From: Struthio camelus
Lineage: Eukaryota > Chordata > Aves > Struthioniformes > Struthionidae
Length of the DNA stretch: 64,000 nucleotides
NCBI RefSeq assembly: GCF_040807025.1
Contig: NC_090942.1
Coordinates: 70,610,487 to 70,674,486 of the forward strand
Reading direction: 5' to 3'
Part shown: positions 59,201 through 64,000 of the stretch, piece after piece
Position numbering within the stretch: position 1 is the first letter of the stretch
How the letters are laid out: the number at the start of each line of letters is the position of its first letter
Position numbers and translations under genes: made by a program
Notes under the pieces: generated by a model
What the model saw: the letters and a program-made list of their open reading frames with translations, nothing else
The model's database searches: none
What the model was told of the DNA's origin: nothing

Positions 59201-62200
59201 ATATACAGATATACGTGTGTGTGTATATGTATTATGATAAATATGTATGTATGAAAGCCCCACCTATTTAATATGAACTCAGAGAGCCACACTGATCCTT
59301 TAATGGCCTGGTATCTCCGTGGCACAAAGCAGACTCAAAGCAGTCTTTGCAAATTTTGCTCTGTGTTGTGTGTGGTGAGAGCATATCATCTTTTGTGAGG
59401 TTTTGGGCTGATATAGTTAAGTTAGCTGGTTGGATTAATGATAAAGGCTTGACCAGTCTGGTTTAGAATTGGGAATGTGTCATTTTTCAGTCATCCCTTT
59501 TTTCACAGGATTTGTTCATTAGGCAAACATGAGCAGAAAGGAGCCACTTCTAAATATAGCTGTTATTTTTCCATTTAACAATGTGGACCTTTACCAGAGT
59601 GCCTTGGTACGTTTGAACTGCTGAAGAGATTTGATTAATTGACTAGTGCATGGAATGTGGAGGAATGTTTTCAGTCACTAAAACATGGATGGTCAGCTGA
59701 GTGAGGAAATAACTGCAAGGTAAATTAATGCATAGGAATATCGGTTCTTCCGTTTACATCCCACAGAAGCAAAGTACACCCATGCATATTTGAAGTGCTG
59801 GTTTTCAGTAAAGGAATTTCAGTAGAAAAAAATATGTCATGTGTTTCTCAGAAATCATGATGTGAGAATAATAGGAATGATGATGGATTTTTGTAAAGGT
59901 AAGAAGGAATCTTCACCTTGTATTTGAAATAAGTCTCTCTCCATAATAATAATAATAATAAAAACCTAGAGGGAATTATATTTGAATTATATATCTGTAA
60001 TAAAATAGGTATATTTTAAAATCTGGTAATGAAATACCCCGCTCTTGAGTTTTTATGCTTTGTGCTTAAAATTAGGTATTATGTATACACTCAACAAATA
60101 TACAATCCCATTATTGTGTATCAGATACAAGAATAAAAAATACTGCTATTTAGAGTCAAATGAACTGGTAAGTAGGTTCGCAGTCATCCGAATGTGCCAT
60201 TTTTTACTAATTAAAGGAGCCAGAGGATAATATAACAGAAATGGAAGAAATAATTGGGTAAAGAATTATATGAATTTTCATGTTGAAACAGTAGAAAGAT
60301 ATACAGGAGTGGCAGTTACTTTGGATACAGCTTCTTGAGAACGTTAGTTGAACTTTCTTTGTACTAAATTTTCTTTTTGCTTACGGTTAGATCTGTAATA
60401 TTGCACTGTGGGGTTGACATAGTATAATTGACAGAAATGTTTCATTTACGTGATCAGAAAGCTTGTGAGAGTAAAGTAATATTTTGTTTAATGATTCCCT
60501 AGAAGCTTTCTCCCACCAAGTATTTTCTGGCATGCTCTGCTTGTTATTGTACATGCCTTTTCTTCAGTCAAAATCTAAATAAGCCTTAGCATGCCTTCCT
60601 GTGCACACTCGTGGAGGAAATTGCAGTTGCTTTAAGACTAAATTTTACTTTGGCCTAGTTAAAATCTCATTGACATTCACATAGCTACGCTTACATACAA
60701 AGGGCTATTGGTAACCTTTATCGAAGTACTATGAACTTAATTTCTTTTACAAATTTAGGATGACACTGTGCAAACCTGTTCCTGCTGCTGCTGATCTCAA
60801 AAGCAGAAATTCTAGTAACTTCAGGGTGAAAGCAAAACCAGGCTGTGCGTGTTGGTCTGCAGGAGACTGAAGATTAGGGCTTGAATTTGATCCCTTGCCC
60901 CTAAGGCCTGCCAGAGACTGGCTAAATCTGGGAAGAAAGGATGGATTAGATGTTTAACTTGGCAAAGGAAGAAAGTAACCACAGTGTGCCAACATTTGAT
61001 CTCCCTTAATTTCCTAAGCAGCCTTTTTTTTTGCCTGTTTCTCTTTTCTTCAGCTTAAAAGTAGATGTTAAATATTTTGAGATCTGAATGTTTATGCTGT
61101 CCCAGAGTTATGTGGGTGTGCCCAAAGCCTCTGAAAAATATCTAGTGTTGACAGCATGCTATTTTATTTTAATCCAAGCAGTTTGAAGTTTCTTCTGACA
61201 CTTAACCTCTCCTTGACCTGCTCATTACACTTCTCCATGTAACTGTAAGCTTTCATCTTTTCTGCCTCTGGTTTGAGATTAATTACAAAAATCTCCAAAA
61301 AAAAAAACCCCAAATCTTTTAAAATTCAAGTGTCGTCTCATTCCTGGTTAAATGAATGAAGCATTAACTATTCTTTCCAGAAGAAAGTAATATAACCTGT
61401 CCTTTGTAGTATTGCACGCTCTCTATTGTTAATAAGCTCGAATATCTTAAATTTATCATGACAAGCATTTTTAAGGTCTTGTCTGTTTTAGTGTCCATCT
61501 GAGTGTGACTCCACGTTGGATTTAGTACAAGTCTCAAACCCAGCCTGCTTTTCCTCTGCTTCTTCCTCTGTGCTTTGCATCCTAAGATGTCATATCTAGG
61601 AACAGTAATGAAAGGTTATTTACAGAAAAAAAAAATCAGGCTGAAGGAGGAGGAGACTGGGATATCAGCCTCCTGATGGGAAAGGAAGCAGGCGTTCAAG
61701 GTTCAGTCTAAGCAATAGTAATAAACTGGATCTCCCCTCTTACAGACAAGAAACAACATTCTCCCTTGCACAGTGTTGTAATGACCCTCTGCAGCCTTTA
61801 CAGAGAATAGATGTGCACTGCAGTTGTCACAAACTAAACACAGTAAAAACTTAATAATATTTTTCTCTTGTGTCATAATAGGGCCTTTTCAGATGTTAAT
61901 GACTGCAATTCATAGCAGTTTTTCCTGAACTTGGCAAAGTGCTGCATATAAACTTGGCCCAGAGGGCTCTTGGGTGTTCTAGGAGAATAAATTTAGAGTT
62001 TAAAAGTTGAACTGCCTGTTGTTTAGGCAATCAAAAACATAACTTCAGAGTGAAGTGTCTAGAAGAACTGTATAATGTGAAGGAGGTGGGTTCACAGAGT
62101 ACTACGTTTTCCAGAGCAATTCACGTTTAGGTAAGGCTGAGCATTAAGTTGAAACATAAAAGGTTTGGAGGGAGGAATGGGAGCTGGAGGTGAAGCAGGG

Positions 62201-62917
62201 AATTTTGCACGTGTTAAATTCGGCATAGGAGAGAGGGTTTAATATGGAGGGGGGTTGTATACGTCAGTTTAAACATGCCTGTAATGGTGTTAGGCTGGGG
62301 GAAGCTGTTTGCCTCTGTCCTGTCTGAATAGAGAGAGTGAACTTCTAAAGAGACATTCTAATGCAGTACATCTATTCAAGAATATGAGTTTGGTGTTTAA
62401 ATACATTTTGGAGGCGTATCCCTTCAAACTACTTATGATGTTGTATTTCGCCACTTCTGGAGTAGCAAGTTCTGGACCCGTTCTGCTTCTTTACCTGAGT
62501 CCTCCACTGGGAAAAAACGGGCCTCAAGAAACCACTGCAGTTCTGTTCTGTGACAGTCTTAAGTTACGCTGTGGTGTTCTGCTTGTCAGATTAAATGATT
62601 CTTTCCTATTGTTCTGTATTATATTTCTGTCTGGCGTCTTCCAAAAAAAATGAAGAGTATAGTCCAGGATACCTTTGTACCTTTTCTATGGACTGTATGA
62701 ATTCTTCCGTTTCACCTGTGCAGTAGTTTTGATGGTGCTTTCTGTATTCATTCTTAATTCTTGTCTGTTGAAGGTCTTGGTGCCTTTGGTTCTGCTACAG
62801 CAATTTCTGATGGAGTTGACCAGAAGGGGCCAGGAACCACTGAGTGCACTTGTGAATTTTGGGGTGACATATCTAGAAGACCATTCTGCAGACTATATCA
62901 TTCAGCAAGGAGGATGG
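41160..62917 (+). CDS. BCL2L13: Bcl-2-like protein 13 (Bcl-rambo), 5' part, coding exons 1-5
   Basis: BCL2L13 is a BCL-2 family protein of the mitochondrial outer membrane, described in mammals as a pro-apoptotic protein and a mitophagy receptor related in function to yeast Atg32. Five coding exons join in frame to 201 residues from [20 protein letters not shown] to YIIQQGGW, which lines up with human residues 1-200. BH4 is at about 14-30, BH3 at about 98-114 ([15 protein letters not shown]), BH1 at about 145-155 (ATGWNKVL), and BH2 begins at about 191 ([11 protein letters not shown]). The linker at residues 41-60 ([18 protein letters not shown]) differs most from human. The last exon, carrying the acidic region, LC3-interacting motif and C-terminal anchor in the family, lies beyond position 64000. 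The gene is therefore partial only because of the window edge. Its first exon is non-coding. Confidence 0.97.
42760..42804 (+). CDS. BCL2L13: Candidate 45-nt cassette exon in BCL2L13 intron 2
   Basis: A pyrimidine-rich tract ends in CCTAAACAG, followed by 45 open nucleotides and a GTGAAC donor. The segment is phase 1 on both sides, so inclusion would insert about 15 residues ([15 protein letters not shown]) between QEHPPPSTQ and GTQQQ with no frame change. Its Pro/Ser/Thr-rich composition suits the linker after BH4. No transcript evidence is available here and I do not recall a mammalian counterpart. It could be a bird-specific or alternative exon, or chance. Confidence 0.4.
49513..49554. repeat. 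(ACTTATTT)n octanucleotide repeat
   Basis: About five units of TTTACTTA in BCL2L13 intron 2. Confidence 0.9.
49973..50960 (-). mobile_element. CR1 non-LTR retroposon, about 1 kb, with 3' part of ORF2
   Basis: The antisense CR1 3' terminus starts at 49973 (CACAGAATCACAGAATGG) and similarity continues to about 50960 (GACCCCTGGGGTACACCACT). On the minus strand, pieces of the reverse-transcriptase ORF2 C terminus are readable, such as [20 protein letters not shown] (50361-50582) and [20 protein letters not shown] (50053-50259). They are in separate frames, so the copy is dead. It lies in BCL2L13 intron 2, opposite to transcription. Confidence 0.93.
51837..51947 (+). CDS. BCL2L13: BCL2L13 exon 3 (residues 41-77)
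   Basis: 111 nt between acceptor TTTTAG and donor GTGCAG, phase 1 to phase 1. It encodes the rest of Gly41, then [20 protein letters not shown] to KRLDEEILE. The IEIEEELK block matches the human acidic helix (TEIEEELKSLDKEI), while the first half is diverged. Confidence 0.95.
52319..52358. repeat. (TTTG)n tetranucleotide repeat
   Basis: TTTG units with a few substitutions, in BCL2L13 intron 3. Confidence 0.9.
52944..53100 (+). CDS. BCL2L13: BCL2L13 exon 4 with BH3 region (residues 78-129)
   Basis: 157 nt between acceptor TTTCAG and donor GTGAGT. It encodes [20 protein letters not shown], then the BH3-like segment [20 protein letters not shown] and [11 protein letters not shown]. Very close to human, including the conserved L-A-H-L-G-E-K core. 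Confidence 0.97.
53731..53784. repeat. Near-perfect 22-bp inverted repeat with 10-nt loop
   Basis: AGCCTGATTTCTAATGGAGC plus CA is followed after ten bases by its reverse complement with one C/T difference, which could pair as G-U on one strand. It lies in BCL2L13 intron 4. The stem does not extend beyond 22 bp. It could be an RNA hairpin or a palindrome-forming mutation event; I recognise no known microRNA. Confidence 0.85.
55701..55772. repeat. 36-bp tandem duplication
   Basis: TTGATCTTGGAGGAGAGAGT, followed by ATGGAAGAGGAGAGTT, is repeated immediately with two substitutions. It lies in BCL2L13 intron 4. The unit is purine-rich and a multiple of three; one frame reads [12 protein letters not shown] twice, in an open frame from 55595 to 55804. 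Confidence 0.92.
56378..56447 (+). CDS. BCL2L13: BCL2L13 exon 5 with start of BH1 (residues 130-153)
   Basis: 70 nt between acceptor TCTGCAG and donor GTACCA. It completes Lys130 and encodes [20 protein letters not shown] and WNK. The GWNK at the 3' end begins the BH1-like motif. It ends in phase 0. Confidence 0.96.
56448..62773 (+). other. BCL2L13: BCL2L13 intron 5
   Basis: 6.3 kb of AT-rich sequence with A/T runs, a short (AAT)n tract near 59942-59961 and TATA/TGTG simple sequence near 59200-59245. No exon recognised. Confidence 0.85.
62774..62917 (+). CDS. BCL2L13: BCL2L13 exon 6 with BH1 end and start of BH2 (residues 154-201)
   Basis: 144 nt, phase 0 to phase 0, between acceptor TTGAAG and donor GTAAGA. 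It runs from [20 protein letters not shown] to [12 protein letters not shown]. The [12 protein letters not shown] and FGVTYLED blocks are identical to human. The next coding exon is not in the window. Confidence 0.97.
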
Positions 62918-64000
62918 GTAAGAAGACAGCTCTTAATTTCCATATTCTGTTCAAAGCTTATTTCTAACTGTGTGTGGTCGTAGTCTTAATAGCAGTGAAA
63001 GTTGGAGGGATTGCTAGGGGTAAGTATGTGAAAGGAGGGGGAGATTCTGGCCTCGGAAAAAGAAAAGAGACTCATCTTTTTAATGTTGTCTTCATACTCC
63101 AGTGACAGCTGGAAGTGGTGTGTGTTACATTCTTCCTCTTAAATTTCAGAGGCTTTTTAGCAGGTAAGTATTTGGGGAGCACTTAGTACAGAAATGCCAA
63201 TAGATATTAATTTATTTTTATAATAAGTGATAAAATAGCTAACGTGTATTGGATTTTATAGAGATACAGGAACCTGCATAGGATAGAATGAGCAATCAAG
63301 ATTCTTTTGTACTATGTTTCCTTGCGGAAATCTTACATTCATACTGATCTATGCTCTTGAGTTATGGCATACTGGAAAAGTTGCATTTAAAAAATATATA
63401 TTCTTAAAAGGTTTGCACTGGAAATTGTCAGAGTGAAGCCCTTCTTATGGTCCACCTCTGCATTTTATCTGATCACAGTTGATGAGCTCGGTCATCAGCT
63501 GGTAGAGCTGTGCTGAAGGAGGTTAAACTTCAGAATGCTAGCTTTGGTAAGAGTGCCAGATTTGAACAGAATTAATCTGAGATTAGTGAAATGGCTCCAG
63601 CAAGTTGATTTATTTATTTATTTATTTTTAAACCTGACCGGGAAAATCCAGTGATTAAAAAGTGCTAGTAGGAAAAATCTCATTCAGTTTCTCATATTTC
63701 AGGATTTTACCTGTAGTTTTCTTTAGGAGTAGTCTGTTTCTACATGTCTGCACCTTCCTATATACCCTTGCCCTTCCTGGCAGTAGTGGAGAATGGTTTT
63801 TAAAACCCTAAATGGTTTTTCATTTGTCTTTAATGGATGGAAACAACTGCAAACAACACACATTTGGACTTTAGTTCATTTGATAAATGCATCAGGATTT
63901 CAGAGTATTTTCATTACAGTGAACGTCCTTACTTGCAACTTCAAAACAGATGGATATTAGCGCTAAGGCCCAGGTAAGACTGTTGTGTTGTTTTGTTTTG
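62918..64000 (+). other. BCL2L13: BCL2L13 intron 6, running off the window
   Basis: At least 1.1 kb. It holds a TTTA repeat and two splice-site-like structures (63150-63164 and 63920-63975) discussed under findings. The last coding exon of the gene must lie beyond the right edge. Confidence 0.85.
63606..63629. repeat. (TTTA)n tetranucleotide repeat
   Basis: Five to six TTTA units in BCL2L13 intron 6. Confidence 0.85.

Noticed and set aside
62309-62653. A 114-codon hydrophobic frame in BCL2L13 intron 5
   Set aside because: No matching acceptor or donor pair in the required phase was seen; intronic chance frame.

Overview
This is vertebrate nuclear DNA, most likely from a bird. It has GT-AG introns, CpG-island promoters, microsatellites and CR1 retroposon copies of the avian type (a 3' end beginning CACAGAATCACAGAATGG when read antisense). 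Interspersed repeats are sparse and introns are shorter than in mammals. A turtle or crocodilian cannot be formally excluded.

Two protein genes are certain, and they form a divergent head-to-head pair. On the minus strand, ATP6V1E1 (V-ATPase peripheral-stalk subunit E1) is complete: nine coding exons between 32973 and 21630 give exactly 226 residues, the same length as the human protein. On the plus strand, BCL2L13 (Bcl-rambo, an outer-mitochondrial-membrane BCL-2 relative and mitophagy receptor) begins with a non-coding exon ending at 35233. It continues through five coding exons (41160-62917, 201 residues) and runs off the right edge; the large last exon with the LC3-interacting and membrane-anchor regions is not in the window. 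Human 22q11 has the same neighbours in the same arrangement, so this is conserved synteny. About 2 kb separates the two first exons, and both promoters are CpG-rich.

Layout: 1-21 kb is intergenic or unrecognised sequence with no gene I can support. It includes a GC-rich, G-run-rich part (about 5.4-12.8 kb), a degenerate minisatellite (8.55-8.86 kb), a microsatellite cluster (13.7-14.25 kb), and CR1- and MIR-like fragments. 21.07-33.2 kb is ATP6V1E1 with its 3'UTR and promoter. 33.2-34.7 kb is a short spacer with an old CR1 remnant. 34.7-64 kb is BCL2L13, with a roughly 1-kb CR1 in intron 2.

The most interesting leads lie inside BCL2L13. They are two unannotated-looking, phase-symmetric cassette-exon candidates in intron 2 (one a 45-nt Pro/Ser-rich insert), a near-perfect 22-bp hairpin and a 36-bp tandem duplication in intron 4, and a recursive-splice-like site in intron 6. 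The shared promoter region also has a CLEAR-like E-box between a lysosomal-acidification gene and a mitophagy-receptor gene. I found no convincing previously undescribed system.
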